From Pseudomonas sp. NBRC 111124 (GTDB lineage: Bacteria; Pseudomonadota; Gammaproteobacteria; Pseudomonadales; Pseudomonadaceae): a stretch of 64,000 nucleotides of DNA. Below are positions 19,333-30,231 of the stretch, one piece after another. The notes under the pieces were generated by a model. It was not told the DNA's origin. It saw only the letters and a list, made by a program, of their open reading frames with translations, and did no database searches. Positions within the stretch are counted from its first letter, which is position 1, and every line of letters begins with the position of its first letter. The stretch is taken from the NCBI RefSeq assembly GCF_001320245.1, contig NZ_BCBA01000012.1:149731-213730 (forward strand), read 5' to 3'. The translations under genes and the position numbers were made by a program.

Positions 19333-19415
19333 AGCTCTGTCGCGTCGTCTGCCGGTTCCGGTGGATCCAGTTCGTATGCCTGAAACTCGAGCAACTCTTC
19401 CTGATACTCATCCAT
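19329..19415 (-). CDS. Small acidic ORF, 28 residues
   Basis: A short reading frame on the minus strand, ATG at 19415 and TAA at 19329, encoding MDEYQEELLEFQAYELDPPE plus PADDATEL. It has AGGG five bases upstream of the ATG and shares its stop region with the convergent AraC gene stop. It is very acidic (about ten Asp/Glu in 28 residues). I recall similarly short MDEY-type acidic peptides in other pseudomonads, but cannot confirm. No function can be assigned. Confidence 0.5.
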   Translation of the reverse strand: MDEYQEELLEFQAYELDPPEPADDATEL

Positions 19416-19556
19416 CGCCCTGCGTCCTCTTCTCATCTGTCTTCGTTGGTCATGCCTTCAACCTAAGGGGGCCGGGTGAAGGAATGATGACAAGCTCATG
19501 AGAGGTAAACGTAGCAGGTGTTCCGGAACTTATCGCCGCTCATCTGTAACAGCGAA

Positions 19557-20387
19557 TTAAAGCGACGACGGTGCAGGCTGGGCGTCCTGCTGCACTTGAA
19601 TCGGTGCGGCTTCCGCCGGCGGTGCCACCGGTTGCGAGCTCTGGCTGTCATCGACCACTGGCTTGGCCGCAGCTTCACTGGCAGGTGCAGCCGCCGCAGG
19701 CGCCGGAGCGCCCTCGACCAGGGGGGCAGCAGCTGGCGCTGTAACGACCGGAGCCACCGAGGCTTGCTCCGGCAAGCCCAGGTCCGGCAAGCCCAGGTCC
19801 GGCGCTGGCTTCTCGGGCTTGGGCACGGGTGCCTCGACCTTGGCCTTGGCAACCTTCTTCGGCTTGGGCAGGAAGCTTTCGACCAGGGCGAAATAACGGT
19901 CGTAGAACTGCGCCGCTGTCACCGTCTCGCTGGCCACCTTGACCATCGAGTCGTCGCTGGAGCCAATCGGCATGGATACCGAGCCGAGTACACCAACACC
20001 CAAGCTGGCCGAGCTGTTGGACTTCTTGAGGCTGTAGCGGTCCTGCAGCGCGTTGGCGAACATGGTCGAACGCTTGTCGTCGTTGACGTCTGGCGCGCAG
20101 GTCACGTTGAAGCTGATCTGCAGGTGGTTTTCGCTGTTCTGCTGGAAGCTCTTGTTGCCCATCACCTGGTTGGCGCCACTGCTGGTGATGATGTAGCCCT
20201 GGCTGAGCAACGCACGGCGGGCCGCTTCGCAGGAGCCGGCATCGCTCACCGCAAAGCTGCGCGAGTAAGTCCCCGAGTCGTCGAAGTTTTCGTGTTCGTA
20301 GATGGCGGCTTTCTTCGAAGAGCAACCGGTCACGCCCGCCAGCACCAGGGCCAGCCCGAGCGCACCAAAGACGGAGGATCTGGTCAT
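19557..20387 (-). CDS. DUF2242 family lipoprotein
   Basis: A 276-residue protein. The start at 20387 gives a lipoprotein signal with lipobox VTGC (Cys22), followed by SSKK, so it is probably anchored in the outer membrane. The folded core (about 30-170; YSRSFAVSDAGSCEAARRAL, QISFNVTCAPD) matches DUF2242. The C-terminal 100 residues are low-complexity Pro/Ala/Glu and include a tandem GLPDLGLP from a 15-base direct repeat near 19771-19806. That tail may span the peptidoglycan. Function unknown. It is downstream of the tRNA-Asp cluster but separated from it by a terminator. Confidence 0.82.
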   Translation of the reverse strand: MTRSSVFGALGLALVLAGVTGCSSKKAAIYEHENFDDSGTYSRSFAVSDAGSCEAARRALLSQGYIITSSGANQVMGNKSFQQNSENHLQISFNVTCAPDVNDDKRSTMFANALQDRYSLKKSNSSASLGVGVLGSVSMPIGSSDDSMVKVASETVTAAQFYDRYFALVESFLPKPKKVAKAKVEAPVPKPEKPAPDLGLPDLGLPEQASVAPVVTAPAAAPLVEGAPAPAAAAPASEAAAKPVVDDSQSSQPVAPPAEAAPIQVQQDAQPAPSSL

Positions 20388-20511
20388 TGCGAATTCCGGG
20401 TAAGTCAAAAGAGGCCTATTGTGCATCACTGCAGGCAGGCACAGGAACCGTTGATCGGTGAAGAGTGTGTCAGGATCGTGTAAATCTGGCCCCAGGCAAG
20501 GCGCAGAAACG

Positions 20512-20540
20512 AAAAAAGCGACCCGAAGGTCGCTTTCTCG
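20512..20540 (-). terminator. Intrinsic terminator after tRNA-Asp (first copy)
   Basis: On the minus strand, AAAGCGACC and GGTCGCTTT form a nine-pair stem with a TTCG loop, followed by a run of Ts (minus-strand TTTTTT). It ends the transcript that reads through the tRNA-Val/tRNA-Asp cluster. Confidence 0.85.
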
Positions 20541-20576
20541 TTGCTTCAAGGCGTTCAAGGGGCCTCGAGGCGAAGA

Positions 20577-20653
20577 TGGCGCAGCGGACGGGACTCGAAC
20601 CCGCGACCCCCGGCGTGACAGGCCGGTATTCTAACCGACTGAACTACCGCTGC
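20577..20653 (-). tRNA. tRNA-Asp (GUC)
   Basis: A 77-base cloverleaf with acceptor stem GCAGCGG/CCGCTGC, anticodon loop CTGTCAC giving anticodon GUC, T-loop GGTTCGAGTCC, and encoded CCA. It is the last of three identical copies in transcription order and is followed by a terminator. Confidence 0.97.
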
Positions 20654-20724
20654 GTATCATTCAGGCTTGCGCCCGATTGAAACCTGGGTCTACCCTTCCG
20701 GCGCGATGGCCTCAGGGCAGGCAC

Positions 20725-20748
20725 AAAAAAAGCGATAGGTGATCGCTT
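20725..20748 (-). terminator. Intrinsic terminator between tRNA-Asp copies
   Basis: On the minus strand, AAGCGAT and ATCGCTT form a short stem followed by seven Ts. It lies after the second tRNA-Asp gene (20794-20870). Since it precedes the first copy, the 20577-20653 gene is either transcribed by read-through or from its own start in the 140-base spacer. Confidence 0.75.
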
Positions 20749-20793
20749 CATTTGTGTTTGCTTCAAGGTGTTCTAGGGACCTCGAAACGAAGA

Positions 20794-20870
20794 TGGCGCA
20801 GCGGACGGGACTCGAACCCGCGACCCCCGGCGTGACAGGCCGGTATTCTAACCGACTGAACTACCGCTGC
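20794..20870 (-). tRNA. tRNA-Asp (GUC), second copy
   Basis: Identical in sequence to the copy at 20577-20653: 77 bases, anticodon GUC, encoded CCA. About 30 bases on each flank are also nearly identical to those of the first copy (GTATCNTTCAGGCTTGCGCC), showing recent tandem duplication. Confidence 0.97.
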
Positions 20871-20969
20871 GTATCGTTCAGGCTTGCGCCCGATTGAAAC
20901 TGGGATCAGCCTCAGGCATTTCGCCTTTGGCTTCAGACCGGTGCCAGGCACCCATCTGTTACTGAAAAA

Positions 20970-21046
20970 TGGCGCAGCGGACGGGACTCGAACCCGCGAC
21001 CCCCGGCGTGACAGGCCGGTATTCTAACCGACTGAACTACCGCTGC
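20970..21046 (-). tRNA. tRNA-Asp (GUC), third copy
   Basis: The same 77-base sequence with anticodon GUC and encoded CCA. In transcription order it directly follows tRNA-Val, 66 bases away, so it is the first tRNA-Asp served by the Val promoter. Confidence 0.97.
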
Positions 21047-21112
21047 GCAGTGCGTTTCTCTCCGGCTATGGCTTCATCAGAAGCGTCCAGCACCAGAAAC
21101 AATCTCAGGAAG

Positions 21113-21188
21113 TGGTGGGTGATGACGGGATCGAACCGCCGACCCTCTGCTTGTAAGGCAGATGCTCTCCCGGCTGAGCTAATCACCC
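21113..21188 (-). tRNA. tRNA-Val (UAC)
   Basis: A 76-base cloverleaf: acceptor stem GGGTGAT/ATCACCC, anticodon stem CTGCC/GGCAG-type with anticodon UAC, T-loop GGTTCGATCCC and encoded CCA. It is first in the cluster, just downstream of a near-consensus promoter. Confidence 0.96.
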
Positions 21189-21229
21189 TCGCGATGTTGC
21201 TTGTTGCGTTTGCTTCGCTGAGGCCGCGA

Positions 21230-21258
21230 AATTTACGCAGGTACCGATGCTAAGTCAA
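21230..21258 (-). promoter_or_regulatory. Sigma-70 promoter of the tRNA-Val/Asp cluster
   Basis: On the minus strand, -35 TTGACT (21253-21258) and -10 TAAATT (21230-21235) are separated by exactly 17 bases. The bases after the -10 are GC-rich (TCGCGGCC), the kind of discriminator associated with stringent control of stable-RNA promoters. Confidence 0.8.
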
Positions 21259-21294
21259 TAGCCCCGTTGAATTTTTTTCAAAAAAGGTAAAAAC

Positions 21295-21317
21295 GGAAAA
21301 GGGGCCTTTCGGCCCCC
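21295..21317 (-). terminator. Intrinsic terminator after SDR gene
   Basis: On the minus strand, GGGGCC and GGCCCC pair around a GAAA loop and are followed by TTTT. It lies 20 bases after the stop codon of the short-chain dehydrogenase gene and closes the purF-metZ-SDR transcript before the tRNA promoter. Confidence 0.85.
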
Positions 21318-21336
21318 CTCCCTTGTAGCTGTCTGC

Positions 21337-22107
21337 TCAGGTGTAGATCATCTTGCGGGTCATGCCGCCGTCGACCACGAACTCCTGGCCGGTGACGAAC
21401 CCGGCCTGGCGCGACAACAGCCAGGCGACCATGGCCGCCACATCTTCCACCGTCCCTACCCTGCCCGCTGGATGCTGGGCATGGTCGGCTTCGGTCAATG
21501 GCTCGGCACGTCGCTGGGACGGGTCACGGGCATCGATCCAGCCCGGGCTCACCGCATTGACGCGGATCTCCGGGCCCAGGCTCATGGCCAGAGCATGGGT
21601 CAAGGCCACCAGGCCACCCTTGCTCGCCGCGTAGGCCTCGGTGTCCGGCTCGGATTGCCGGGCACGGGTCGAGGTCAGGTTGACGATGGCACCATTGTGC
21701 GCACGCAGGTACGGCGCACAGTGCTTGGCCAGCAGCATCGGGCCATTGAGGTTGACCGCCAGTACCCGGTTCCACTGCGCCAGGCTCAGGCTTTCGAGGG
21801 TCTGGTTGTGCGGATTGGCGATGGCCGCATTGCACACCAGCGCATCCAGCCGCCCAAACTGGCCGAGTACCTCGGACACGCCGGCACTGACCTGGGCCTC
21901 GTCGGCCACGTCCATGGTGATGAACCAGGCGTTATCGCCCAGGGCCTTGGCGACCTTGGCACCGCGCTGGCGGTCAAGGTCGCTGAGCACCACTTGCCAC
22001 CCTTCGCAGATCAGCCAAGCGGCAATGCCCAGGCCAATGCCACGAGCGGCACCGGTCACCAGGGCAACCCGGCCGTTATGGCCGGGTACACCGCTACGGA
22101 TTTCCAT
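21337..22107 (-). CDS. Short-chain dehydrogenase/reductase (SDR)
   Basis: A 256-residue classical SDR. The cofactor loop is [10 protein letters not shown], followed by NAAIANP (NNAG-like), catalytic Ser in VNLTSTRA and Tyr/Lys in YAASKGG; the C-terminal VDGGMTRKM is also typical. The cofactor is probably NAD(H) or NADP(H), with an Asp (SDLD) in the second strand suggesting NAD. The substrate is unknown. The ATG overlaps the metZ stop by one base (TGATG), so it is coupled to metZ. Confidence 0.9.
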   Translation of the reverse strand: MEIRSGVPGHNGRVALVTGAARGIGLGIAAWLICEGWQVVLSDLDRQRGAKVAKALGDNAWFITMDVADEAQVSAGVSEVLGQFGRLDALVCNAAIANPHNQTLESLSLAQWNRVLAVNLNGPMLLAKHCAPYLRAHNGAIVNLTSTRARQSEPDTEAYAASKGGLVALTHALAMSLGPEIRVNAVSPGWIDARDPSQRRAEPLTEADHAQHPAGRVGTVEDVAAMVAWLLSRQAGFVTGQEFVVDGGMTRKMIYT

Positions 22108-23318
22108 CACAGCACCGCCAGCCCACGGGCGAGGTCCGCCTGCAGATCAGCCACGTCTTCCAGGCCCACGGCAACCCGGATCAGGCTGTCGCGGATACCC
22201 GCTGCTTCACGCTCTTGCGGCGTCAGGCGGCCGTGAGAGGTGGTGGCCGGGTGGGCGATGGTGGTCTTGCTGTCACCCAGGTTGGTGGTGATCGAGATCA
22301 CCCGGGTCGCATCGATGAAGCGCCAGGCGCCCTCTTTGCCACCCTTGACCTCGAAGCTGACCACCGCACCGAAGCCGCTCATCTGGCGCTTGGCCAGTTC
22401 GTGCTGCGGGTGGCTTGGCAAGCCGGCGTAATGCACCTTCTCCACGCCCTCCTGCTGCTCCAGCCATTCGGCCAGGATCTGGGCGCTCTCGCAGTGCGCA
22501 CGCATGCGCAGCTTGAGGGTTTCCAGACCCTTGGTGAAGATCCAGGCGTTGAACGGGCTGAGGGTCGGCCCGGCGGTACGCAGGAAGCCCACCACTTCTT
22601 TCATCTGCTCGGCACGGCCGGCAACCACACCCCCCATGCAACGGCCCTGGCCGTCGATGAACTTGGTGGCCGAGTGGAACACGATGTCAGCCCCCAGCTT
22701 CAGTGGCTGCTGCAAGGCCGGTGTGCTGAAGCAGTTGTCCACCACCAGCATGGCACCCCGGGCGTGGGCAATTTCAGCCAGCGCAGGGATGTCGACCAAC
22801 TCGGCCAGCGGGTTGGAGGGGGACTCCACGATCAGCAGCTTGGTGTTGTCCTTGATGGCCTTTTCCCAGCCAGCGAGGTTGACCAGCGGCACGTAGTCCA
22901 CCTGCACGCCAAAGCGCTTGAAGTACTTCTCGAACAGGCTGATGGTCGAGCCAAACACGCTCTGCGACACCAGCACGTGGTCGCCGGCACTGCACAGCGA
23001 CATGACCACGGCGAGGATCGCCGCCATGCCAGTGGAGGTGGCTACGGCCTGCTCGGCGCCTTCCATGGCCGCCAGGCGCTCTTCGAACGCACGCACGGAC
23101 GGGTTGGTGTAGCGCGAATAGACGTTGCCCGGCGTTTCGCCGGCAAACCGCGCAGCGGCATCGGCCGCCGTGCGGAACACATAGCTGGAGGTCAGGAACA
23201 GCGCTTCGCTGTGCTCGGCCTCCGGTGTACGGTTTTGACCGGCGCGCACCGCGAGGGTGTCGAAACCGACACCTTCGAGGTCACTGTCCAATCGCCCGGC
23301 ATCCCATTGATCCGTCAT
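22107..23318 (-). CDS. metZ: O-succinylhomoserine sulfhydrylase
   Basis: A 403-residue PLP enzyme of the Cys/Met metabolism family that makes homocysteine directly from O-succinylhomoserine and sulfide. Visible motifs are [20 protein letters not shown] at the N-terminal end, the PLP-lysine motif [16 protein letters not shown], and [15 protein letters not shown], the C-terminal signature. The order purF-metZ-SDR is the standard pseudomonad arrangement and supports MetZ over MetB. It begins 15 bases after purF. Confidence 0.93.
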   Translation of the reverse strand: MTDQWDAGRLDSDLEGVGFDTLAVRAGQNRTPEAEHSEALFLTSSYVFRTAADAAARFAGETPGNVYSRYTNPSVRAFEERLAAMEGAEQAVATSTGMAAILAVVMSLCSAGDHVLVSQSVFGSTISLFEKYFKRFGVQVDYVPLVNLAGWEKAIKDNTKLLIVESPSNPLAELVDIPALAEIAHARGAMLVVDNCFSTPALQQPLKLGADIVFHSATKFIDGQGRCMGGVVAGRAEQMKEVVGFLRTAGPTLSPFNAWIFTKGLETLKLRMRAHCESAQILAEWLEQQEGVEKVHYAGLPSHPQHELAKRQMSGFGAVVSFEVKGGKEGAWRFIDATRVISITTNLGDSKTTIAHPATTSHGRLTPQEREAAGIRDSLIRVAVGLEDVADLQADLARGLAVL

Positions 23319-23333
23319 GCCGTCGCTCCCAAA

Positions 23334-24839
23334 TCAGTTGTTGTAGAGGTCGATGATCGCGCTGACCGCCTGGTTCTTCACCTTGGCCAGGTCGTTACGG
23401 GCCTGCTCGATGCGTTCGAGGTAGGCTTCGTCGATGTCACCAGTGACGTATTCACCGTTGAACACCGCGCAATCGAAGTGATCGATCTTGATCTTGCCAC
23501 CACCGACCGAGTCGATCAGGTCCGGCAGGTCCTGATAGATCAGCCAGTCGGCGCCAATCAACTCGGCCACCTGTTCGGTGGTACGGTTGTGGGCGATCAG
23601 TTCGTGAACACTCGGCATGTCGATGCCGTAGACGTTGGGGTAGCGCACCGCAGGGGCTGCGGAGCAGAAGTAGACGTTCTTGGCGCCAGCTTCGCGGGCC
23701 ATCTGGATGATCTGCTTGCAGGTGGTGCCGCGCACGATCGAGTCGTCTACCAGCATGACGTTCTTGCCGCGGAATTCCAGCTCGATGGCGTTGAGCTTCT
23801 GACGCACCGACTTCTTGCGTGCGGCTTGACCGGGCATGATGAAGGTACGGCCGATGTAGCGGTTCTTGACGAAGCCCTCACGGAACTTCACGCCCAGACG
23901 GTTGGCCAGCTCCAGCGCGGCAGTGCGGCTGGTGTCGGGGATCGGGATGACCACGTCGATGTCGTGCTCAGGGCGCTCGCGCATGATCTTGTCAGCAAGC
24001 TTTTCACCCATGCGCAGACGGGCCTTGTACACCGAGATACCGTCGATGATCGAATCCGGGCGCGCCAGGTAGACGTGCTCGAAGATGCACGGCTGCAGCT
24101 TCGGTGCATCGGCGCACTGCTTGGTGAACAGCTGGCCTTCTTCGGTGATGTACACCGCTTCGCCCGGTGCCAGATCACGGATCAGGGTGAAGCCGAGCAC
24201 GTCGAGGGCGACGCTTTCCGAGGCGATCATGTATTCCACGCCTTCGTCGGTGTGACGCTGGCCGAAGACCACCGGGCGGATGCCGTTCGGGTCACGGAAG
24301 CCGACGATGCCGTAGCCGGTGATCATCGCGACCACGGCGTAACCGCCGACGCAACGGCTGTGCACGTGGGAAACCGCGGCGAACACGTCTTCTTCGGTCG
24401 GCTGCAGCTTGCCACGCACGGCCAACTCATGGGCGAACACGTTCAGCAGCACTTCCGAGTCGGAATTGGTGTTGACGTGGCGCAGGTCAGACTCGTAGAT
24501 CTCTTTGGCCAGCTGCTCGACGTTGGTCAGGTTACCGTTGTGCGCCAGGGTGATGCCGTATGGCGAGTTGACGTAGAACGGCTGGGCTTCGGCCGACGTA
24601 GAGCTGCCCGCGGTCGGGTAGCGAACGTGGCCGATGCCGATGCTGCCGACCAGGCGCTGCATGTGGCGCTGCTGGAAGACGTCGCGCACCAGGCCATTAT
24701 CCTTGCGCAGGAACAACCGGCCGTCGTGGCTGGTCACGATACCGGCAGCGTCCTGGCCGCGGTGCTGGAGGACCGTAAGCGCGTCATACAGCGCCTGATT
24801 GACGTTCGACTTACCGACGATACCGACGATGCCACACAT
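23334..24839 (-). CDS. purF: Amidophosphoribosyltransferase
   Basis: A 501-residue enzyme that commits PRPP and glutamine to purine synthesis. The start at 24839 places the nucleophile Cys directly after the initiator (MCGIVGIVG), as needed for the Ntn glutaminase domain; the frame extends three codons further but that would hide the Cys. The PRPP motif is [13 protein letters not shown] at about residue 360-372. It is 42 bases after cvpA in the same operon. Confidence 0.97.
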   Translation of the reverse strand: MCGIVGIVGKSNVNQALYDALTVLQHRGQDAAGIVTSHDGRLFLRKDNGLVRDVFQQRHMQRLVGSIGIGHVRYPTAGSSTSAEAQPFYVNSPYGITLAHNGNLTNVEQLAKEIYESDLRHVNTNSDSEVLLNVFAHELAVRGKLQPTEEDVFAAVSHVHSRCVGGYAVVAMITGYGIVGFRDPNGIRPVVFGQRHTDEGVEYMIASESVALDVLGFTLIRDLAPGEAVYITEEGQLFTKQCADAPKLQPCIFEHVYLARPDSIIDGISVYKARLRMGEKLADKIMRERPEHDIDVVIPIPDTSRTAALELANRLGVKFREGFVKNRYIGRTFIMPGQAARKKSVRQKLNAIELEFRGKNVMLVDDSIVRGTTCKQIIQMAREAGAKNVYFCSAAPAVRYPNVYGIDMPSVHELIAHNRTTEQVAELIGADWLIYQDLPDLIDSVGGGKIKIDHFDCAVFNGEYVTGDIDEAYLERIEQARNDLAKVKNQAVSAIIDLYNN

Positions 24840-24881
24840 GCGACGCAACCCCTACTTTGATGAAACTTGAACGAACAGCGC

Positions 24882-25439
24882 TCAGGGCTTTGCCGGCCCG
24901 AGCAACTGCTCCTTGAATGGAAGATCAGCCGGAGCGCTGATCACCCCACTGGAAGACCACTGATGGGTGAAACCCAGGATCAGGTTTTTCGACCAGTCAG
25001 CGACCAAAAGAAACTGCGGTATCAGGCGTGATTCCTGCCACCAGGTGTCTTGTTGCACCGGCCCCAGGCTGAGCAGGCCGACGGCCACCACCACCAACAA
25101 GCCCCCGCGCGCGGCGCCAAACGCCATGCCGAGGAAACGATCGGTGCCCGACAACCCGGTCACGCGGATCAGCTCGCCGATGAGGAAGTTGAGCATGGCC
25201 CCCACCAGCAGGGTGGCGACGAAAAGAATGGCGCAGCCGGCGATGGTGCGCATCGACGGCGTCTGGATATAGCTTTCAAGGTACACCGAAAGCGAACCAC
25301 CGAACATCCAGGCGACCGCCCCTGCAACGATCCAGATGAGCAGGGACAAGGCCTCTTTGACGAAGCCGCGCTTGAGACTGATCAGTGTGGAGACGGCGAT
25401 GATCGCGATGATCGCCCAATCAACCAGGGTAAAGGCCAC
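24882..25439 (-). CDS. cvpA: CvpA family membrane protein
   Basis: A 185-residue inner-membrane protein with four hydrophobic segments (VDWAIIAIIAVSTLISL; ALSLLIWIVAGAVAWMFGG; GCAILFVATLLVGAML; GGLLVVVAVGLLSLG). The family is required for colicin V production in E. coli and lies next to purF in most gammaproteobacteria, as here. The molecular function is not settled. Confidence 0.93.
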   Translation of the reverse strand: MAFTLVDWAIIAIIAVSTLISLKRGFVKEALSLLIWIVAGAVAWMFGGSLSVYLESYIQTPSMRTIAGCAILFVATLLVGAMLNFLIGELIRVTGLSGTDRFLGMAFGAARGGLLVVVAVGLLSLGPVQQDTWWQESRLIPQFLLVADWSKNLILGFTHQWSSSGVISAPADLPFKEQLLGPAKP

Positions 25440-25569
25440 GGTGCTGCCTGCAGACGTTTGAGGCGGCGCATTTTATCAGAGCAAAAGGCTGGGAGTAAGC
25501 GGAATGTCAGGTGGATCGGCGGGTCAGGTTTTCAGCCCTGCCCCGCCCCTCTGTGGGCGTGCCGCTGCT

Positions 25570-26241
25570 TCAGCCTTTTTCAGGCTGGAAACGCGTCACG
25601 AAGCCATTGAGCTTCTGCTGGCGGTTGATCACGTCTTTCAGCTTGTCAGCCTCGGCACGTTCGATCAACGGCCCGACATACACCCGATTGAGACCACCAG
25701 CCGAACGGATGTAGGCGTTGTAACCCTGGCTGCGCAGGGTCTTCTGCAGGTTCTCGGCACCGGCTCGGCTGGACAGGCTGGCCAACTGGATCGACCAGCT
25801 CACCGGCAGGCCGTTGACGTCAATCTTCGACGGTGCAGGCGCAGTTGCTACTGGCGCTGCTGCCTTGGCGGCGGGCGCTGGCGTCGACGTCGGCACTGGC
25901 GTCTGGGGCTTGGGCTGGGCTTGCGCCTGAGGCTGGGTCTGCGGCGACGGCGTGATCGGCTGGCTCGGCGTTTTCAGCGGCGCGGTCGACTCGCTGACCA
26001 CCACCGGCGGCTGCTCAGGCTGCTCGGATTGTTCAGGCAGCGGCTGTGGCTCAGGCACTGCCACTGGCTCCACCTTGACCTCGGGCAGGGTCGGCATAGC
26101 CGGCGCCTGCGGGGCGTCGACGTGCACCTGGCGCATTTCGTCCTGGCGGGTGAACAGCATCGGCAGGAAGATCACCGCCAGCGCCACCAGCACCAACGCA
26201 CCCACCATGCGCTGCTTCATCCCTTTGTCCAGCACTGCCAT
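25570..26241 (-). CDS. dedD: SPOR domain protein, DedD-like
   Basis: A 223-residue protein: short cytoplasmic N-terminus, one membrane helix (MVGALVLVALAVIFLPMLF), a long Pro/Gln/Ala-rich periplasmic linker (about 45-135), and a C-terminal SPOR domain (about 145-223; WSIQLASLSSRAGAENLQKT, NRVYVGPLIERAEADKL) that binds denuded septal peptidoglycan. It contributes to cell constriction. Located between folC and cvpA as in other gammaproteobacteria. Confidence 0.9.
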   Translation of the reverse strand: MAVLDKGMKQRMVGALVLVALAVIFLPMLFTRQDEMRQVHVDAPQAPAMPTLPEVKVEPVAVPEPQPLPEQSEQPEQPPVVVSESTAPLKTPSQPITPSPQTQPQAQAQPKPQTPVPTSTPAPAAKAAAPVATAPAPSKIDVNGLPVSWSIQLASLSSRAGAENLQKTLRSQGYNAYIRSAGGLNRVYVGPLIERAEADKLKDVINRQQKLNGFVTRFQPEKG

Positions 26242-26245
26242 CTAA

Positions 26246-27531
26246 TCACCCCTCCAGGGCCTGCCGCTCCAGCCATTCCAGGGCCTCGGCGACACAGAAA
26301 AACGAACCGAACAGCAGAATCTGGTCATCCGCCGTTGCCTGCGCGCATTGCCCTTCAAGGGCGGCGTCGACGCTGGCGTAAGACTTCACCGCTGCGCCGT
26401 GGTTCGTCAAGGCAGCGGCCAATTCGGCAGCCGGACGGCTGCGCGGGGTGTGCAACGGTGCAACCGCCCAGTCGTCCACCCGTTCGCGCAGCGGCGCAAT
26501 GACGCCCGGCAGGTCCTTGTCGGCGAGCAGGCCGAACACTGCCAGGCGACGACCTTTCACCGGGCGCGCAGCCAGGCGGCGGGCCAGATACTCCGCAGCG
26601 TGCGGGTTGTGCCCGACATCCAGCAGCAGCTCCACAGCCCTGCCCTGCCAGGTCAACTGGCGACGGTCGAGACGCCCGGTGATGCGGGTGTCGAGCAATG
26701 CCTGACGGATTTGCCCGGCCTCCCACGGCAAGCCCATCAGCAGATAGGCCTGCAGGGCCAGGGTGGCGTTCTCCATGGGCAGGTCAAGCAGTGGCAGACC
26801 GTGCAACGCTACCGGCTTGCCGTCCGCAGTGACTCCGCGCCAGTCCCAACCACAATCGCTGCTTGACAGGTCGAAATCACGGCCGCGCAGGAACAGCGGC
26901 GCCGCCAGTTCGGCGGCCTTGTCCAGCAAGGGCTGTGGCGGATCGAGATCGCCGCACAGCGCAGGCCTGCCCTGGCGGAAGATACCAGCCTTCTCGAAGG
27001 CAACCTGCTCGCGGGTGTCGCCCAGGTAATCGACATGGTCGACGCCGATGCTGGTCACCAGCGCCAGGTCGGCATCCACCACGTTCACGGTGTCCAGGCG
27101 GCCACCGAGGCCCACTTCGAGCACCACGGCATCCAGCTGCGACTGGTAGAACAACCAGAACGCTGCCAGCGTGCCCATCTCGAAGTAGGTCAGGGAAATT
27201 TCGCCCCGCGCCGCCTCGACGGCGGCGAAGGCTTCGCACAGGCGCTCATCGGTGGCTTCGTGGCCATCGATCAGTACCCGTTCGTTGTAACGCAACAGGT
27301 GCGGCGAGCTATACACGCCTACCTTCAACCCCTGGGCGCGCAGCAACGAGGCCACGAAGGCGCAGGTCGAGCCCTTGCCGTTGGTGCCGGTTACCGTAAC
27401 CACTCGCGGCGCCAGCTTGCCCAGCGCCAGCCGGGCAAGCACCTTCTGCGACCGCTCCAGGCCCATGTCGATGGCCGAGGGGTGCAACTGCTCGAGGTAG
27501 GCGAGCCACTCGCCCAGGGATCGTTGTTTCA

Positions 27532-27532
<1 letters not shown>
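26246..27532 (-). CDS. folC: Dihydrofolate synthase / folylpolyglutamate synthase
   Basis: A 428-residue bifunctional Mur-ligase-like enzyme. Walker-type loop VTGTNGKGSTCAF at about 46-58, then SSPHLLRYNERVLIDG and TSIGVDHVDYLGDT, and the C-terminal LLDVGHNPHAAEYLARR, all hallmarks. The ATG at 27532 overlaps the accD stop by one base; the GTG just before it is the less likely start. Coupled to accD upstream and dedD four bases downstream. Confidence 0.95.
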
Positions 27533-28425
<893 letters not shown>

Positions 28426-28647
28426 GCTTTCTTTCTCCAGTATTGGCGGACGGGGACCGGACTGGCCGGCCATGCCCTGCCCTTGAGCTCAAATTCTTCT
28501 ATGAAACGATGACGGCCCGGCCGCTGGGGCTGCCGCTGTACCGCGCCGTCTTCAATCTGTCGTTTGGCCACACGGCATGCCGCTGGCCGCCCCGCAGGGC
28601 TGCGAAACCTATGGACGATGGCGCGCCGCCAGCCGTCACATCTGCCG

Positions 28648-29268
28648 TCACGCCTGTTTCACCGCACGCATGAAGGCTTCGATTTTCGCCGCATCCTTGA
28701 TGCCCTTGGCCTGCTCCACGCCGCCACTGACATCCACCGCATACGGCTGCACCTGGGCGATCGCCTGGCCGACGTTATCGGCCGAGAGCCCACCCGCGAG
28801 AATGATCGGCTTGCTCAGCCGCGCCGGCACCAGCGACCAGTCGAAGGCCTCGCCGGTACCGCCAGGCACACCGGCCACGTAGGTGTCGAGGAGAATGCCG
28901 CGGGCGCCGGCATAGTGCTGGCAGGCGGCTTCCAGATCATCGCCCGGGCGCACACGCAGGGCCTTGATCCAGGGGCGATGATAGCCCTCGCAATCGGCCG
29001 GGGTTTCGTCGCCGTGGAACTGTAGCAGGTCCAGCGGCACCACCTCGAGAATCTCGTTCAGCTCGCAACGCGAAGCGTTTACGAACAGCCCGACCGTGGT
29101 CACGAACGGCGGCAGCTCGGCTATGATCGCCCGCGCCTGGCGCACGTCCACGGCACGCGGGCTTTTGGCATAGAAGACGAAACCGATGGCATCGGCCCCC
29201 GCCTCGGCGGCGGCCAGCGCGTCTTCGATGCGGGTGATCCCGCAGATCTTGCTGCGAACGTTGCTCAT
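28648..29268 (-). CDS. trpF: Phosphoribosylanthranilate isomerase
   Basis: A 206-residue TIM-barrel enzyme of tryptophan synthesis. The conserved [11 protein letters not shown] at the start holds the catalytic Cys, and the catalytic Asp is in [29 protein letters not shown] and [17 protein letters not shown] are the phosphate-binding loops. The start at 29268 gives the normal family length. In pseudomonads trpF sits with truA and accD, away from the other trp genes, as here. Confidence 0.95.
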   Translation of the reverse strand: MSNVRSKICGITRIEDALAAAEAGADAIGFVFYAKSPRAVDVRQARAIIAELPPFVTTVGLFVNASRCELNEILEVVPLDLLQFHGDETPADCEGYHRPWIKALRVRPGDDLEAACQHYAGARGILLDTYVAGVPGGTGEAFDWSLVPARLSKPIILAGGLSADNVGQAIAQVQPYAVDVSGGVEQAKGIKDAAKIEAFMRAVKQA

Positions 29269-29328
29269 GGACAGCAAACCCTGAGTGAGTGGTGAAAGGC
29301 CCGATGGTAGCAAATGACTTCTGACGCG

Positions 29329-30183
29329 TCAGTCGGCCAGCGCTTCGTAACCGGTCAAAAAGTGTGGGCCGATGTAACGCTTTGGCAGCTCGAACGCTTC
29401 CGGGTATTCCACTTGCACCAAGTACAGGCCATAAGGGTGGGCAGTCACCCCGCCTTCACGGCGGTTGCGCCCCTCCAGCACTTCACGGGCCCACTCGACC
29501 GGGCGCTCGCCGGCACCGATGGTCATCAGCACCCCGGCGATATTGCGAACCATATGGTGCAGGAAGGCGGTGGCTCGCACGTCCAGCACGATCATCTGGC
29601 CGTGGCGGGTGACCCGCAGGTGATGGATATGCTTGATCGGCGACTTGGCCTGGCACTGGCTGGCGCGGAAGGCGCTGAAGTCGTGGGTACCCAGCAGGTA
29701 CTGGGCAGCCTGGGCCATGCGCTCGACATCCAGCGGGCGGTGGTTCCAGGTCACTTCCTCGGCCAGGTGCGCGGGGCGGATCGGGTCGTTGTAGATCACG
29801 TAGCGGTAGCGCCGTGCACAGGCCTTGAAGCGCGCATGGAAGTCCGCCGGCATCGGCCGCGACCAGACCACGCTGATGTCGTGGGGCAGATTGAAGTTGG
29901 TGCCCAGGGTCCAGGCGCGCTCGTCGCGCACGGCACGGGTGTCGAAATGCACGATCTGCCCGCAGCCGTGCACGCCGGCATCGGTGCGCCCGGCACAGAT
30001 GACGCTGATCGGCTCGTCGGCCACCTTCGACAGCGCCTGCTCGAGGGCCTGCTGCACGCTGGGCACGCCGCTGGCCTGGCGCTGCCAGCCGCGATAGCGC
30101 GAGCCCTTGTATTCCACACCCAGGGCAATGCGGGTGAAGCCTTCAGCGGCCGATTCGGTGGCGACGGTGTCGATGATGTCCAA
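29329..30183 (-). CDS. truA: tRNA pseudouridine(38-40) synthase
   Basis: A 284-residue enzyme that isomerises uridines 38-40 in the anticodon arm. The catalytic Asp is in the motif GRTDAGVHGCGQIVHF. Other conserved parts are GVEYKGSRYRGWQRQ, SAFRASQC and FLHHMVRNIAG. It lies between fimV and trpF. A TATAAT about 35 bases upstream (30221-30226 region, minus strand) is a plausible -10. Confidence 0.96.
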   Translation of the reverse strand: MDIIDTVATESAAEGFTRIALGVEYKGSRYRGWQRQASGVPSVQQALEQALSKVADEPISVICAGRTDAGVHGCGQIVHFDTRAVRDERAWTLGTNFNLPHDISVVWSRPMPADFHARFKACARRYRYVIYNDPIRPAHLAEEVTWNHRPLDVERMAQAAQYLLGTHDFSAFRASQCQAKSPIKHIHHLRVTRHGQMIVLDVRATAFLHHMVRNIAGVLMTIGAGERPVEWAREVLEGRNRREGGVTAHPYGLYLVQVEYPEAFELPKRYIGPHFLTGYEALAD

Positions 30184-30231
30184 GAGCGTGAAACCTGTGG
30201 GTGATACGGAATGGCGGGGATTATAACGACA

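Noticed and set aside
28426..28647. Small gene or trp-type leader in the gap between accD and trpF
   Set aside because: Short open frames exist on both strands but none has a ribosome site or recognisable sequence, and no run of Trp codons or attenuator hairpin is visible.
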